A DNA stretch of 58,802 nucleotides from Actinomycetota bacterium (GCA_030840335.1 JAUZFR010000057.1:1-58802); one strand, 5' to 3'; shown: positions 47,909 through 57,734, counted from the first letter of the stretch. Notes: generated by a model not told the origin, from the letters alone. Translations and numbers: made by a program.

Positions 47909-49071
47909 CGATTACCAACGGGCTCGTGCCCGGTGCGTCGATGGCCGCTCGAAGCGGTGCCGAGCACGTCGAGGTCGCTGTCGCTTACGACGCGATTCTG
48001 CTCGCGAGCTTCGGTGGCCCTGAGGGGCAGGATGACGTCATCCCGTTTCTGCGCAATGTCACCCGCGGTCGCGGCATCCCGGAGGAGCGACTCGAAGAGG
48101 TCGCACACCACTACCGCGCTTTTGGCGGCATCAGTCCGATCAACCAACAGAACCGCGAGCTGAAGGCCGCCCTCGAGGCCGAGCTCGCCCGTCGCGGAAT
48201 CGACCTGCCGGTGCTGTGGGGCAACCGTAACTGGGAGCCGTATGTCAGTGATGCCCTGACCGAGGCGAAGAACCGCGGCTTCAGCAAGCTCATTGCCATC
48301 GGCACGAGCGCCTACAGCTCGTATTCCAGCTGCCGCCAGTACCGCGAGGACTATGCCGCCGCGCTTGAGACCACCGGATTCGACGGCGAGATCGAGATCG
48401 ACAAGGTGCGTCAGTTCTTCGACCACCCCGGGTTCGTACAGCCGTTCATTGACGGGGTGCGAGACGCCTTGACCGATTTCGCCGGCCGACACGTCGCGGA
48501 CTCCGACGTTCACGTGCTGTTCTCGACTCACAGCATCCCGGTGACGGATGCGGCAAAGAGCGGTCCCGCTGATCGCGGCTTCGGGGCCGGTGGTGCGTAC
48601 GAGGCGCAGCACCTCGCTGTCGCCGAGGTCGTCATGGCTGCGGCGAGCTCGACGCCCTACTCCTGGGATCTCGTCTACCAGTCGCGCAGCGGCCCGCCCA
48701 CTCAACCCTGGCTCGAGCCGGATGTGAACGACCGCATCCGGGAGCTCGCGGCGAATGGCACGAAGGCGATCGTCATCGTGCCGCTCGGCTTCGTTTCGGA
48801 CCACATGGAAGTGAAGTGGGATCTCGACACCGAGGCGATGGAGACCGCAGCGGATGCGGGCGTGCTCGCGATTCGCGTGCCGACTCCGGGCATCCATCCC
48901 GACTACGTCAGCGGACTCGTCGATCTCGTGCTCGAACGCGTGAATGGCGTTCCCACGGTCGATCGCCCCGCACTCACAGATCTGGGCCCGTGGTACGACG
49001 TGTGTCGGCCCGGATGCTGCGAGAACGTGCGCCTCGGCTTCAAGCCCGCGCTCGCGGGGCTGGCGCCATGA
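47905..49071 (+). CDS. hemH: Coproporphyrin ferrochelatase
   Basis: A 388-residue ferrochelatase (CpfC) inserting iron into coproporphyrin III. The catalytic histidine is in FSTHSIP; LLASFGGPEGQDDVIPFLRNV is the usual N-terminal core and AFGGISPIN follows. Cysteines at YSSCRQYRED and near the C-terminus (DVCRPGCCENV) fit the [2Fe-2S]-cluster ligands of actinobacterial ferrochelatases. It starts with GTG overlapping hemQ by four bases and is overlapped by hemC. Confidence 0.93.
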   Translation: MTITNGLVPGASMAARSGAEHVEVAVAYDAILLASFGGPEGQDDVIPFLRNVTRGRGIPEERLEEVAHHYRAFGGISPINQQNRELKAALEAELARRGIDLPVLWGNRNWEPYVSDALTEAKNRGFSKLIAIGTSAYSSYSSCRQYREDYAAALETTGFDGEIEIDKVRQFFDHPGFVQPFIDGVRDALTDFAGRHVADSDVHVLFSTHSIPVTDAAKSGPADRGFGAGGAYEAQHLAVAEVVMAAASSTPYSWDLVYQSRSGPPTQPWLEPDVNDRIRELAANGTKAIVIVPLGFVSDHMEVKWDLDTEAMETAADAGVLAIRVPTPGIHPDYVSGLVDLVLERVNGVPTVDRPALTDLGPWYDVCRPGCCENVRLGFKPALAGLAP

Positions 49072-49985
49072 GAATCGGAACCCGTGGCAGTGCGCTCGCG
49101 CTTGCGCAGACCCGCGCGGTGGCAGCGGCGCTCGAAAAAGCCGGGACGCCCGTCGAACTCGTCACCATCACGACCGAGGGCGACACCTCGAAGGCCTCGC
49201 TCGCCAGCCTCGGGGGCACCGGCGTGTTCGCCAGCGCGCTGCGCGACGCCCTGCTCGATGGTCGCGTGGATGCCGTGGTGCACTCACTCAAAGACCTCCC
49301 GACGCAGCCTCATCCGGGCCTGGTCATCGCCGCGATCCCGAAGCGCGAGGATCCTCGCGACGCCCTCTGCGCCCGTGACGGAGCAACCATTGACACGCTT
49401 CCCCCGGGTTCGCGGGTCGGTACGGGCTCTCCGCGCCGCCGGGCCCAGCTGCGAGCTCGACGCCCTGACCTCGACGTGGTCGACATCCGCGGCAATGTCG
49501 ACACCCGTCTCGGCAGGCTGGCGGCAGACGCGGCCGACCGGCTCGACGCTGTCGTGCTTGCGGCCGCCGGGCTGAGTCGCCTCGGTCGCCTCGAAGCAGT
49601 CACTGAATACTTCGGGATCGACGGCTGGCCCACCGCGCCGGGCCAGGGAGCCATCGCTATCGAAGTACGTGCGGGTGAGGAGAAGAGCGTCCGCGCGCTG
49701 GACCACGGCCCGACCCGAACCACCGTCGAAGCGGAGCGCGAGGTACTTGCGCTTCTTGAAGCCGGATGCGCTGCGCCGATCGGGGCGCACGCCCTGATCG
49801 AGGATGGCTTGCTGTTCCTGAGCGCTCGCGTGTACAGCATCGATGGCTCCGAGCGATTGACCAGCTCGCACGCCCTGTATCTTTCTGACGTGACGAATCC
49901 CGCTTCTGAGCTTGCCGCTCGCGTTGCCCGCGAGCTCCTCGACGCCGGCGCCGCCTCCCTCGTGCCCCTCGGGTCCAGCTCGTGA
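49068..49985 (+). CDS. hemC: Porphobilinogen deaminase
   Basis: A 305-residue hydroxymethylbilane synthase joining four porphobilinogens. MRIGTRGSALALAQT, HSLKDLP and GSPRRRAQLRARRPDLDVVDIRGNVDTRL are diagnostic. The dipyrromethane cofactor attaches to C234 (LLEAGCAAPIGA). The true start is the ATG at 49068, overlapping hemH; the longer frame upstream is out of frame with hemH and not coding. It overlaps hemD by four bases. Confidence 0.94.
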   Translation: MRIGTRGSALALAQTRAVAAALEKAGTPVELVTITTEGDTSKASLASLGGTGVFASALRDALLDGRVDAVVHSLKDLPTQPHPGLVIAAIPKREDPRDALCARDGATIDTLPPGSRVGTGSPRRRAQLRARRPDLDVVDIRGNVDTRLGRLAADAADRLDAVVLAAAGLSRLGRLEAVTEYFGIDGWPTAPGQGAIAIEVRAGEEKSVRALDHGPTRTTVEAEREVLALLEAGCAAPIGAHALIEDGLLFLSARVYSIDGSERLTSSHALYLSDVTNPASELAARVARELLDAGAASLVPLGSSS

Positions 49986-50764
49986 TCGCCGAGAAGCCGC
50001 TGGCCGGATGGCGCGTCCTCGTGCCCCGAGGCGGAAAGTGGGGCGACGGAGTTGCGGCGACGCTGAGGAGTTACGGCGCCATTCCGGTCATAGCGCCGAT
50101 GATCAACTTTGCCGCATCCGATGACGAGGCTGAGCTCGCCGCTGCGCTCCACGAGCTGCAGTCGGGTGCATTCGACTGGATCGTTATCACGAGCGCGACG
50201 ACCGTCGACGTGTTGATGAGCCAGCGTGTATCAATCCCAGAGCGCACGAAGATCGCCGCCGTCGGTGAAACAACCGGTGCCGCGCTCACTCTGGCCGGAT
50301 ACCGCGTCGACTATGTCCCGGAGATCGACAATTCCGCCCGGGGGCTCGTGAAGGAGTGGCCGCGCTCGGACATCGCCGGGCGCGTGCTCATCCCGCAGTC
50401 CGACATCGCCGAACCGACGCTGGTGAGCGGCCTCACCGACCTTGGCCTTAACGTGCAATTCGTCTCGGCGTACCGCACGGTCGGCGTTCCGGTCGCCGAC
50501 CACATCCACACTGATGTCGCGTCCGGCCGTATCGGAGCCATCCTGGTCACTTCCGGCAGTGTCGCGCGGCAGATCGCGAGTCAGCTCGCGCCGCTTCCCG
50601 CGCAGACCCTCGTCGCCTGTATCGGTCCACGAACCGCCTATGACGCCCGCGCTGCCGGGCTGACCGTGCACGTGATCGCGGAGTTCCGGTCTGCGACCTC
50701 ACTCGTCGAGGCGCTCGTCGACCACGCGAACAATCCGACCGCGATGGAGAATCAGGATGTCTGA
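49982..50764 (+). CDS. hemD: Uroporphyrinogen-III synthase
   Basis: A 260-residue HemD closing the linear tetrapyrrole with ring inversion. The family diverges strongly, but the two-lobed pattern is clear: [53 protein letters not shown], then [13 protein letters not shown] and [23 protein letters not shown]. It starts with GTG overlapping the hemC stop and overlaps hemB by eight bases. It is unfused; in some actinobacteria HemD is joined to a methyltransferase or a regulator. Confidence 0.9.
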   Translation: MIAEKPLAGWRVLVPRGGKWGDGVAATLRSYGAIPVIAPMINFAASDDEAELAAALHELQSGAFDWIVITSATTVDVLMSQRVSIPERTKIAAVGETTGAALTLAGYRVDYVPEIDNSARGLVKEWPRSDIAGRVLIPQSDIAEPTLVSGLTDLGLNVQFVSAYRTVGVPVADHIHTDVASGRIGAILVTSGSVARQIASQLAPLPAQTLVACIGPRTAYDARAAGLTVHVIAEFRSATSLVEALVDHANNPTAMENQDV

Positions 50765-51791
50765 TCCGTTGCACCCCCTGCTGCGCCCGCGTCGCCTCCG
50801 GGCCACGCCGGCTCTTCGTCAACTCGTTGCCGAGACGCGGGTTGACCCGCGCGATCTCGTGCTGCCGATGTTCGTTCGTGAGGGAGCAAAGGAGCCGGTG
50901 CCCATCGATTCGATGCCCGGCGTCGTGCAGCACACGCTCGAGAGCCTCCGACCCGCACTGGTCGAGGCTGCCGAGGTGGGTATCGGCGGCGTCATGTTGT
51001 TCGGAATACCCGAGCACAAGGATGCGCGCGGCTCGGGCGCAGTCGATCCGAAGGGCATCCTGAACGTCGCGACCCGCGTTGCTGTCGAGACGATCGGCGA
51101 CGCTCTTGTCGTGCAGACCGACCTCTGCCTCGACGAGTTCACCGATCACGGGCACTGCGGAATTCTCGCCGCTCCGACTGGCCCTGGTGCTGAACCGGTG
51201 ATCGACAACGACGCGACACTTGAGGTCTACCGCGAGATGGCGCTGGCCCAGGCGGATGCCGGATCGCAGCTTCTCGGCCTGTCCGGAATGATGGATGGTC
51301 AGGTTGCGGCCGTGCGCGACGCGCTCGACGGGGGCGGCTTCTCGAACACGGCGGTGCTCGCCTATTCGGCGAAGTATGCCTCGGTGTTCTATGGGCCATT
51401 CCGCGAAGCCGTGCAGTCGTCGCTGGTCGGAAACCGCCGAACCTACCAGCTCGACCCGAGTAACCGTCGTGAGGGGTTACGCGAAGTCGAGCTGGATATC
51501 GCCGAGGGTGCCGACATCGTCATGGTCAAACCCGCGATGAGTTACCTCGATGTTCTCGCAGATACGGCCGCGTTCTCGAGCGTTCCCGTGTGGGCCTACC
51601 AGGTCAGTGGTGAATACTCGATGATCGAAGCGGCGGCGGCCAACGGCTGGATCGACCGCGAACGCGCGATCCACGAGAGCGTCCTCAGCATCCGTCGAGC
51701 CGGCGCGGACGTCGTGCTTACCTACTTCGCGGTCGAGCTGGCGAGGTCGTTGAGGTATCCGGCACGACGATCCGGGCGGCGCGCCAAGTGA
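50757..51791 (+). CDS. hemB: Delta-aminolevulinic acid dehydratase (porphobilinogen synthase)
   Basis: A 344-residue enzyme condensing two 5-aminolevulinates. The two active-site lysines are in [15 protein letters not shown] and [13 protein letters not shown]. The active-site metal region reads [11 protein letters not shown] (C124-C134): cysteines at the first and last positions and aspartate (D126) at the middle one, so it is neither the all-Cys zinc type nor the all-Asp magnesium type. It overlaps hemD by eight bases and hemL by four. Confidence 0.94.
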   Translation: MSDPLHPLLRPRRLRATPALRQLVAETRVDPRDLVLPMFVREGAKEPVPIDSMPGVVQHTLESLRPALVEAAEVGIGGVMLFGIPEHKDARGSGAVDPKGILNVATRVAVETIGDALVVQTDLCLDEFTDHGHCGILAAPTGPGAEPVIDNDATLEVYREMALAQADAGSQLLGLSGMMDGQVAAVRDALDGGGFSNTAVLAYSAKYASVFYGPFREAVQSSLVGNRRTYQLDPSNRREGLREVELDIAEGADIVMVKPAMSYLDVLADTAAFSSVPVWAYQVSGEYSMIEAAAANGWIDRERAIHESVLSIRRAGADVVLTYFAVELARSLRYPARRSGRRAK

Positions 51792-53140
51792 TCGGCAACG
51801 ACCGGCAGTTCGCGCGAGCCCAACAGTCGATTCCGGGTGGCGTTAACTCGCCCGTCCGCGCGTATGGGTCGGTCGGTGGAACGCCGCGCTTCCTCGTGTC
51901 GGCCAGGGGAGCGTATGTGACGGATGTCGAGGGTCGCGAGTACGTCGACCTCGTCAGTTCGTGGGGTCCGGCGATTCTCGGGCACGCGCATCCGGCGGTC
52001 GTCGAAGCCGTGCAGGCCGCGGCCGCCCGTGGGCTCTCCTTCGGAGCGTCGACGCCAGGCGAAACCGAACTGGCCGAACTCGTGCGCGAGCGGGTCACCA
52101 ACCCGGCCCGCCGCGAGGAAGACCCGCCCCAGGCGCCAATCGAGAAGATCCGACTGGTGTCGACAGGCACAGAAGCGACCATGACCGCGATGCGGTTGGC
52201 GCGCGGCTTTACCGGTCGCGACCTCATTGTCAAGTTCGCGGGCCACTATCACGGTCACTCCGACGGATTGCTCGCCGAGGCGGGGTCGGGCGTTGCAACG
52301 CTCGCACTTCCCGGCTCGGCCGGAGTCACCGCCGCGACCGCCGCGCAGACCCTGGTCGTACCGTACAACGACCTCGAGACGATCAAGAACGTCTTCGCGC
52401 TCCACCGCGACCGGATCGCCGGCGTGATCGTCGAGGCGGCGGCGGCAAACATGGGCGTCGTGCCTCCCGTTCGCGGTTTCAACCGCGAACTGTCGCGTCT
52501 GACGCGCCAGAACGGTGCTCTGCTCATTCTCGACGAGGTGTTGACCGGCTTCCGGGTCGGGCAGGCGGGATGGTGGGGGCTGGAGGCTTCGCAGGTCGTT
52601 CACGATGGTGGCGGATGGCAACCGGATCTCGTCACCTTCGGCAAAGTCATCGGCGGCGGACTGCCTCTCGCGGCACTCGGCGGTCGGCAAGACGTGATGG
52701 ACTTCCTCGCCCCGCTCGGCCCGGTCTATCAGGCCGGCACCCTGAGCGGTAATCCCGTCGCCGTCGCAGCGGGCATTGCAACGCTTCGGGCGGCGACTCC
52801 CGCCGTGTACGACAAGCTGAACGCGACCGCGAACACCATTGCCGACGCGGTTTCCGCCGCACTCGAGACCGAGGGCGTCGAGCACGTTGTCCAGCGCGCA
52901 GGCAACCTGTTCTCGTTTGCGTTCACCTCGACTCCGCCCCGCGATTACGAGCAGGTGAAGGCACAGCAGGCCTTCCGCTACGCGCCGTTTTTCCACGCCA
53001 TGCTCGACGCGGGGATCTCGCTGCCACCGTCGGTGTTCGAGGCCTGGTTTGTCTCGGCCGCACACGATTCCGCGGAGATCGATCGCATCCTCTCGGCGCT
53101 TCCCGCGGCCGCAAGGGCAGCCGCCGCCGCTAAGGCCTAG
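51788..53140 (+). CDS. hemL: Glutamate-1-semialdehyde 2,1-aminomutase
   Basis: A 450-residue PLP enzyme converting glutamate-1-semialdehyde to 5-aminolevulinate. [45 protein letters not shown] and the PLP lysine K286 ([17 protein letters not shown]) are all present. It begins with GTG overlapping hemB. It is the last gene of the operon, so the second pathway step is encoded at the far end from hemA. Confidence 0.94.
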   Translation: MIGNDRQFARAQQSIPGGVNSPVRAYGSVGGTPRFLVSARGAYVTDVEGREYVDLVSSWGPAILGHAHPAVVEAVQAAAARGLSFGASTPGETELAELVRERVTNPARREEDPPQAPIEKIRLVSTGTEATMTAMRLARGFTGRDLIVKFAGHYHGHSDGLLAEAGSGVATLALPGSAGVTAATAAQTLVVPYNDLETIKNVFALHRDRIAGVIVEAAAANMGVVPPVRGFNRELSRLTRQNGALLILDEVLTGFRVGQAGWWGLEASQVVHDGGGWQPDLVTFGKVIGGGLPLAALGGRQDVMDFLAPLGPVYQAGTLSGNPVAVAAGIATLRAATPAVYDKLNATANTIADAVSAALETEGVEHVVQRAGNLFSFAFTSTPPRDYEQVKAQQAFRYAPFFHAMLDAGISLPPSVFEAWFVSAAHDSAEIDRILSALPAAARAAAAAKA

Positions 53141-53171
53141 CCTCGCCGTCCTCGCTTCGCTCCCGCATGGA

Positions 53172-53579
53172 CTACGCCGTGGCGGCCGCGATTGCGAGAG
53201 CCACGATCGCGAGCAGCGGGATGAGCCCCTGCGTGAGCGCCGCGCGAGCGAGCTTCGGGTTCGAGACGAGCAAAACAACGGATGCCGCGAGCATGCTCCC
53301 GAGGCACACGAACGCGAGCGCGAATCCGGCCTGCAGCAACGATGGTTGGGAGAGGAACACCAGCCCGATCACGGTGCCGATCGCGAGGAACAGGTTGTAG
53401 AACCCCTGGTTCAGCGCGAGCGGCTGGGTCGTCGCAGCCTCATCCGCCGTTTTGAGTCCGAACCGCCGCCAAACCGTCGGCCTTGTCCACAAGACGCTCT
53501 CCATTACGAAGATCACAACGTGCAAGAGGCTTGCGATGGCGCCGAGTATGACGCCGAGGTCAAGAAGTATGCCGGTCAT
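53172..53579 (-). CDS. DUF1304 membrane protein
   Basis: A 135-residue protein with four predicted membrane spans. The DUF1304 pattern is recognisable: ASLLHVVIFVMESVLWTRPTVWRRFGL, then ALNQGFYNLFLAIGTVIG. No function is established for the family. It lies 57 bases downstream of the SDR gene on the same strand and may be co-transcribed with it. Confidence 0.82.
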   Translation of the reverse strand: MTGILLDLGVILGAIASLLHVVIFVMESVLWTRPTVWRRFGLKTADEAATTQPLALNQGFYNLFLAIGTVIGLVFLSQPSLLQAGFALAFVCLGSMLAASVVLLVSNPKLARAALTQGLIPLLAIVALAIAAATA

Positions 53580-53636
53580 GAGCGTTAGTGTGGCACGGAT
53601 CAGCGCAAACGCTGTGTATCGGGAACCCGGCCGGCG

Positions 53637-54461
53637 CTAGGAACCCTGCGCCTCGACCGAGATAAAGTTCCACTTCTCCCAGGTCTCGATTCGGCTCGCG
53701 TAGTCAGCTTTCGCCGTGCCGAGCGGGCTGGTGCCGAAGAAGACGCGCAGGGGCGGCTCATCGGCATCCACGAGCTGGAGCACGGCGTTGCCCGTGGCAG
53801 CCGGGTTGCCCGCCGCACCGAGTCGGGCCTTACGTGCCTCGGCAGCCTTCGCGCGGAACTCGTCGTACGCCGGATTCTGCTTCGAGCGCTTGGCGGACGA
53901 CCCGCCCCAGTCGGTCGAGAAGCCGCCAGGCTCGATCAGCGTGACGTGGATGCCGAAGTCGGCAACCTCCGCGGCGAGCGCCTGGGAGAACCCCTCGAGG
54001 GCCCACTTCGAGGCGTGGTATGCGCCGATGTTCGGGAACGCGGAGATCCCGCCGATCGACGACACCTGGATGATGTGACCGCTGCCTTGCTCGCGCATGA
54101 ACGGAAGCGCGGCCTGCGTTACCCACAGGGCGCCGAACAAATTCGTTTCGAGCTGGTCGCGAGCTTCCTTCTCGCTGAGCTCCTCGATCATCCCAAATTG
54201 TCCGTATCCGGCGTTGTTGATCACGACATCGAGGCTGCCGAACACGTCGTGTGCACGAGCGACGGCAGCGAAGTCGGCGTCGCGATCGGTGACGTCGAGT
54301 TCGAGGGGAAGCACCGCGTCCCCGTACTTGTCGACCAGCTCGGAGAGGCTGTCGAGATTGCGCGCGGTTGCTGCGACGCGGTCACCGCGGTCGAGTGCCG
54401 CGATCGCCCACTCGCGGCCGAAGCCACGCGAGGTACCTGTGATGAACCAGTTCTTTGTCAT
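53637..54461 (-). CDS. Short-chain dehydrogenase/reductase
   Basis: A 274-residue classical SDR: the nucleotide motif TGTSRGFG, NNAG (VINNAGYGQFG), catalytic serine in QVSSIGG and YHASK. Basic residues after the glycine loop (SRGFGREW; ATARN) suggest NADP(H). The substrate is unknown. Two ATGs stand in tandem (54464 and 54461). The MerR-type -10 ends four to seven bases upstream, so the transcript probably starts at or next to the second ATG and is leaderless. Expression is probably induced by electrophilic or metal stress (inference from the promoter type). Confidence 0.87.
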   Translation of the reverse strand: MTKNWFITGTSRGFGREWAIAALDRGDRVAATARNLDSLSELVDKYGDAVLPLELDVTDRDADFAAVARAHDVFGSLDVVINNAGYGQFGMIEELSEKEARDQLETNLFGALWVTQAALPFMREQGSGHIIQVSSIGGISAFPNIGAYHASKWALEGFSQALAAEVADFGIHVTLIEPGGFSTDWGGSSAKRSKQNPAYDEFRAKAAEARKARLGAAGNPAATGNAVLQLVDADEPPLRVFFGTSPLGTAKADYASRIETWEKWNFISVEAQGS

Positions 54462-54467
54462 CATTCG

Positions 54468-54498
54468 AGCGTAGAACTTGGAGTGCGCTCCAAGTCAA
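54468..54498 (-). promoter_or_regulatory. MerR-type promoter and operator of the SDR gene
   Basis: On the minus strand TTGACT (54498-54493) and TACGCT (54473-54468) are 19 bases apart, the over-long spacing typical of MerR-activated promoters. The spacer holds the 20-base palindrome ACTTGGAG-TGCG-CTCCAAGT (54476-54495) with perfect eight-base arms, of the form bound by NmlR/AdhR-like MerR proteins. No merR gene is in the window. Confidence 0.8.
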
Positions 54499-54507
54499 AC
54501 TCGGGTG

Positions 54508-55533
54508 TTATCCGAAGAGCACTCGTACTTCTTCGTAGCGGTCGTCTGGCACCGTCTTCAGTCGGCCGAGTGCCTCCTCGAACGAGACATGCACGATGTC
54601 GGTGCCTCGCAGCGCGACCATGCGACCCCAGTGACCCTCGACGACAGAGCGCATGGCGGCCATGCCGAGTCGGGTCGCGAGAACGCGGTCGAAGGCCGAC
54701 GGCGTTCCGCCACGCTGGATGTGGCCCAGTGTGGTCGCGCGCGTCTCGATGCCGGTCCGCTGCTCGATGATCGGCGCGATCAGTTCGCCGATGCCGCCGA
54801 GGCGGGGGCGGCCGAAGGCGTCGAGTCCGCGCTCGGAGTGGGCGTCATCCATGTTGTCGAGGGCGAAGCCTTCCGCGACCACGACGAGGGGCGCGCGCCC
54901 ACGATCGTGGGCCTCGGTGACCCAGGCGCAGATCTGATCGATGGTGGTCTTCTGCTCCGGGATCAGAATGACGTGGGCGCCTGCGGCCATTCCCGAGTGC
55001 AGAGCGATCCAGCCGACGTGCCGACCCATGACCTCCGCCACCATGCACCGGTCGTGAGCGTCTCCCGTGGTGCGCAGGCGGTCCATCGCATCCGTCGCGA
55101 TCTGCACCGCGGTGTCGAAGCCGAACGAGTAGTCGGTTGCGTCGAGGTCGTTGTCTACCGTCTTGGGAACGCCCACGATTTTGATGCCGGCATCCGTCAG
55201 CCGTTTCGCGGCGGCGAGAGTGCCCTCTCCGCCGATAGCGATCATGGCGTCGATGCCGTTCTCGCGCATCACCTGGTTGACCCGATCCACCCCGCCGATG
55301 CCGTCGAATGGGTTGGTGCGAGAGGTGCCGAGAATCGTTCCACCCTGCTTGCTGATGCCCTTGACCTCGCTGAGGCCGAGCGGAACGATGTCCGCCTCCA
55401 CGACACCGCGCCAGCCGTTGCGGAAGCCGACGAAGTCGAGGCCGTGCACCTGGATGCCCGTAAACACTGCGCCGCGGATAACCGCGTTCAGCCCGGGTGC
55501 GTCGCCGCCGCTGGTGAGGATTCCAATTCTCAT
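54508..55533 (-). CDS. pfkA: ATP-dependent 6-phosphofructokinase
   Basis: A 341-residue phosphofructokinase. ILTSGGDAPGLNAVIRG (nucleotide-binding start), GGEGTL (101-106), PKTVDND (123-129) with the catalytic aspartate, MGRHVGWIAL and GHIQRGGTPSAFDR are in order. Gly at 104 and Lys at 124 form the combination seen in actinobacterial ATP-dependent enzymes; PPi-dependent enzymes usually have Asp at 104. It stands upstream of the SDR gene on the same strand, separated by the MerR-type promoter. Confidence 0.93.
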   Translation of the reverse strand: MRIGILTSGGDAPGLNAVIRGAVFTGIQVHGLDFVGFRNGWRGVVEADIVPLGLSEVKGISKQGGTILGTSRTNPFDGIGGVDRVNQVMRENGIDAMIAIGGEGTLAAAKRLTDAGIKIVGVPKTVDNDLDATDYSFGFDTAVQIATDAMDRLRTTGDAHDRCMVAEVMGRHVGWIALHSGMAAGAHVILIPEQKTTIDQICAWVTEAHDRGRAPLVVVAEGFALDNMDDAHSERGLDAFGRPRLGGIGELIAPIIEQRTGIETRATTLGHIQRGGTPSAFDRVLATRLGMAAMRSVVEGHWGRMVALRGTDIVHVSFEEALGRLKTVPDDRYEEVRVLFG

Positions 55534-55602
55534 GGTGCTATCTTGCCCGACATTGGCGCCTTATCCTTGCGGGCGTCGAAGTGCAGCGAATCGACAAGCC
55601 GC

Positions 55603-56472
55603 CTATACGAGCGCGTGAATTGCGCACGTTGTGCGGGGTGCGTGCTCATCGCAGACGACGAGTTGCTGACGGCAGGCTGCATCAGCGCAGTTCTCCATGC
55701 GGTGGGTGGCCTCGCCGCAGACGTAGCAGTGACCGATCACCGCGGCTTCGTCGCTGAAATCGATCGACTTGCGTTCGTCGAACACATAGAGCGACCCCTG
55801 CCAGAGTCCACTGTCGCCAAACGTCTCGCCGTACTTCACGATGCCGCCGTCCAGTTGGTACACCTCACTGAATCCGCGATTCACCATCAGCGAACTCAGG
55901 ACTTCGCAGCGGATGCCCCCGGTGCAGTAGGTGACGATCGGCTCGCCCTTGAGATGGTCGTAGACGCCGCGATCGAGCTCAGCCACGAACTCGCGAGTGT
56001 TCGCAACGTTCGGAACGACGGCATCCGCGAAACGTCCGATTTCTGCCTCGAATGAGTTGCGCCCGTCGAAAAAGGTGACCTGCTTCTGCTCAACGAGCTC
56101 ATGCAGCTGCTCGGGAGTGAGCTTCGTGCCGCCGCCGACGACACCGTTGCGATCGACGCGCAGTTCGCCGGGTGCCCCGAAGCTCACGATCTCGTCCCGC
56201 ACGCGTACTGACAACCGCGGGAAGTCGCCGCCGCCGCCCTCGCTCCACTTGAAATCGATGTTCTTGAACGCGGGGAACTGGCGCGTCTTTCTGACGTACT
56301 TTTTGACATCCTTCAGCTCGCCGCCGACGGTGCCGTTGATGCCATCCTTCGAAATCAGGATGCGCCCCTTCAGTCCCAGCGACTCGCACAGGTCGCGCTG
56401 CCACAGCCGAATCGCATCGGGGTCGGCAAGTGGCGTAAAGACATAAAAGAGCAGGATCTTCGGAACGGCCAC
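55603..56472 (-). CDS. trhO: tRNA uridine(34) hydroxylase TrhO (rhodanese-like)
   Basis: A 289-residue protein of the TrhO/YceA family, which hydroxylates U34 of certain tRNAs for 5-methoxyuridine-type modification. The N-terminal ferredoxin-like domain (about 1-95), the rhodanese domain with C183 and C189 ([10 protein letters not shown]) and a C-terminal cysteine-rich tail ([14 protein letters not shown]...[12 protein letters not shown]) are the family layout. It starts with GTG at 56472 without a clear ribosome-binding site. It diverges from the glycosylase gene across 71 bases. Confidence 0.9.
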   Translation of the reverse strand: MAVPKILLFYVFTPLADPDAIRLWQRDLCESLGLKGRILISKDGINGTVGGELKDVKKYVRKTRQFPAFKNIDFKWSEGGGGDFPRLSVRVRDEIVSFGAPGELRVDRNGVVGGGTKLTPEQLHELVEQKQVTFFDGRNSFEAEIGRFADAVVPNVANTREFVAELDRGVYDHLKGEPIVTYCTGGIRCEVLSSLMVNRGFSEVYQLDGGIVKYGETFGDSGLWQGSLYVFDERKSIDFSDEAAVIGHCYVCGEATHRMENCADAACRQQLVVCDEHAPRTTCAIHALV

Positions 56473-56500
56473 CCCGAAAGCCTAACTTTCATAATTCGGG
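56473..56500. promoter_or_regulatory. Inverted repeats between trhO and the glycosylase gene
   Basis: CCCGAA (56473-56478) and TTCGGG (56495-56500) enclose a second stem GAAAG-CCTAA-CTTTC (56476-56490). CATAAT (56490-56495) could be a rightward -10. TAGGCT (56484-56479) six bases before the trhO GTG could be a leftward one. Assignments are tentative. Confidence 0.35.
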
Positions 56501-56543
56501 AGTTGGTGTGGATGGTGTGGGCGGGAGGACGTAACCTCGGTGC

Positions 56544-57488
56544 ATGGATGCGGCGAGCCAGGTGAGCGCGGATGCGGTGCCCCGCCGCATCGTGTACGTC
56601 CCTCGACATCCGCTGAACCTCCGGCAGACGCTTTCTCCACTGGCCCGCGGCAGCATGGACCCCACTCACCGGTGGGAGGGCGCGGCACTGTGGCGTACCG
56701 TCAACACCGTTCTTGGTGCCGCGACGTTGCACCTTGTCGAGCGGGCGGGCGAGATTCACGCGACGGCGTGGGGACCGGGCGCCGAGATCGTGTTGGACGG
56801 CGTGCCAGAACTCTGCGGGCACGGCGACGATTGGGACGGGTTCGACGTGTCTGGCAACGGCTTCCTCGCCGAATTGCTGCGCAAAGCGCCCGGCTTGCGA
56901 CTGTTGCGCACGAATTCTGTGTTCGAAGCCATGCTCGCGGCGATTCTGGAGCAGAAGGTCACCGGCATCGAGGCTCGTCGTGCGTGGCGCTACCTCATCA
57001 CGAAGTACGGAGCCGTGCCGCCCGGTCCGGCGCCGCAGGGCATGCGGGTGTTTCCCGACGCGGGGGTGTGGCGGCGCATCCCGTCGTGGGAGTGGCACCG
57101 GGCCGGCGTCGGGCCGCAGCGATCTGAGACGGCGGTGCGGGCGTCATCCGTCGCGGCGTCGCTCGAGCGCACTCTCTCGCTGGGACGAGGTGGTGCGGAA
57201 GTGGCTCAGAAGTTGCGTTCTCTGCCGGGAGTCGGCGTGTGGACCGCAGCCGAAACTACCCAGCGTTCCCACGGTGACCCCGATTCTCCGAGCGTCGGTG
57301 ACTACCACCTTCCTGCCATCGTCGGTATCGCGCTGATCGGCAAGCCCGTCGATGACGACGGGATGCTCGAGCTGCTCGCGCCGTATGCGGGCCACCGCCA
57401 GCGCGTGATGAGGCTCATCGAGGTGAGTGGAGTGCGCAAACCGATGCGCGGACCACGGATGACCATCCAGGATCACCGGCGTCACTGA
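56544..57488 (+). CDS. DNA-3-methyladenine glycosylase II-like protein (HhH-GPD)
   Basis: A 314-residue helix-hairpin-helix glycosylase of the AlkA-like group that removes alkylated bases. The core shows LRTNSVFEAMLAAILEQKVTGIEARRAWRYLI, the hairpin LRSLPGVGVWTAAET and the catalytic aspartate D253 in VGDYHLP. No Fe-S cysteine cluster follows, unlike MutY/Nth. The ATG at 56544 has a GGGAGGA site 14 bases upstream, longer than usual. The protein ends in basic residues (MRGPRMTIQDHRRH). Confidence 0.87.
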   Translation: MDAASQVSADAVPRRIVYVPRHPLNLRQTLSPLARGSMDPTHRWEGAALWRTVNTVLGAATLHLVERAGEIHATAWGPGAEIVLDGVPELCGHGDDWDGFDVSGNGFLAELLRKAPGLRLLRTNSVFEAMLAAILEQKVTGIEARRAWRYLITKYGAVPPGPAPQGMRVFPDAGVWRRIPSWEWHRAGVGPQRSETAVRASSVAASLERTLSLGRGGAEVAQKLRSLPGVGVWTAAETTQRSHGDPDSPSVGDYHLPAIVGIALIGKPVDDDGMLELLAPYAGHRQRVMRLIEVSGVRKPMRGPRMTIQDHRRH

Positions 57489-57734
57489 CCCCGGCTACCG
57501 CTTTGGCACGCAAGCCGAGTAGACGTAGCGCGTGCTCTGCGGAGTGGCGAGGTCGCAATCGCGGAGGATGGTCATGGCCGGTGGCGGCGGAGAGCGCGAC
57601 CGCTCCCGCCAGAAGCAGATACCCGGTCGGGCTCGCGCTTTTGAGCGAGATTCGACGACTCGGATGTCCCATGCGTGCACCCTGCCTGTGGAAGGTGCAC
57701 AGCCCAAGGCACACTTTTGTCGAGCGAGGGTAGC
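57489..57734. other. Intergenic region, no supported gene
   Basis: This 246-base gap has open frames on the minus strand, but none with a ribosome site or recognisable product. The only structure I support is the inverted repeat GTGCACC (57675-57681) with GGTGCAC (57694-57700), 12 bases apart, which may be an operator for the downstream thioesterase gene. Confidence 0.4.

Noticed and set aside
57415-57714. Small minus-strand protein with a short hydrophobic stretch (LLLAGAVALSAATG)
   Set aside because: It overlaps the glycosylase gene by 74 bases, has no ribosome site, the hydrophobic part is too short for a membrane span, and another minus-strand frame across it looks equally open.
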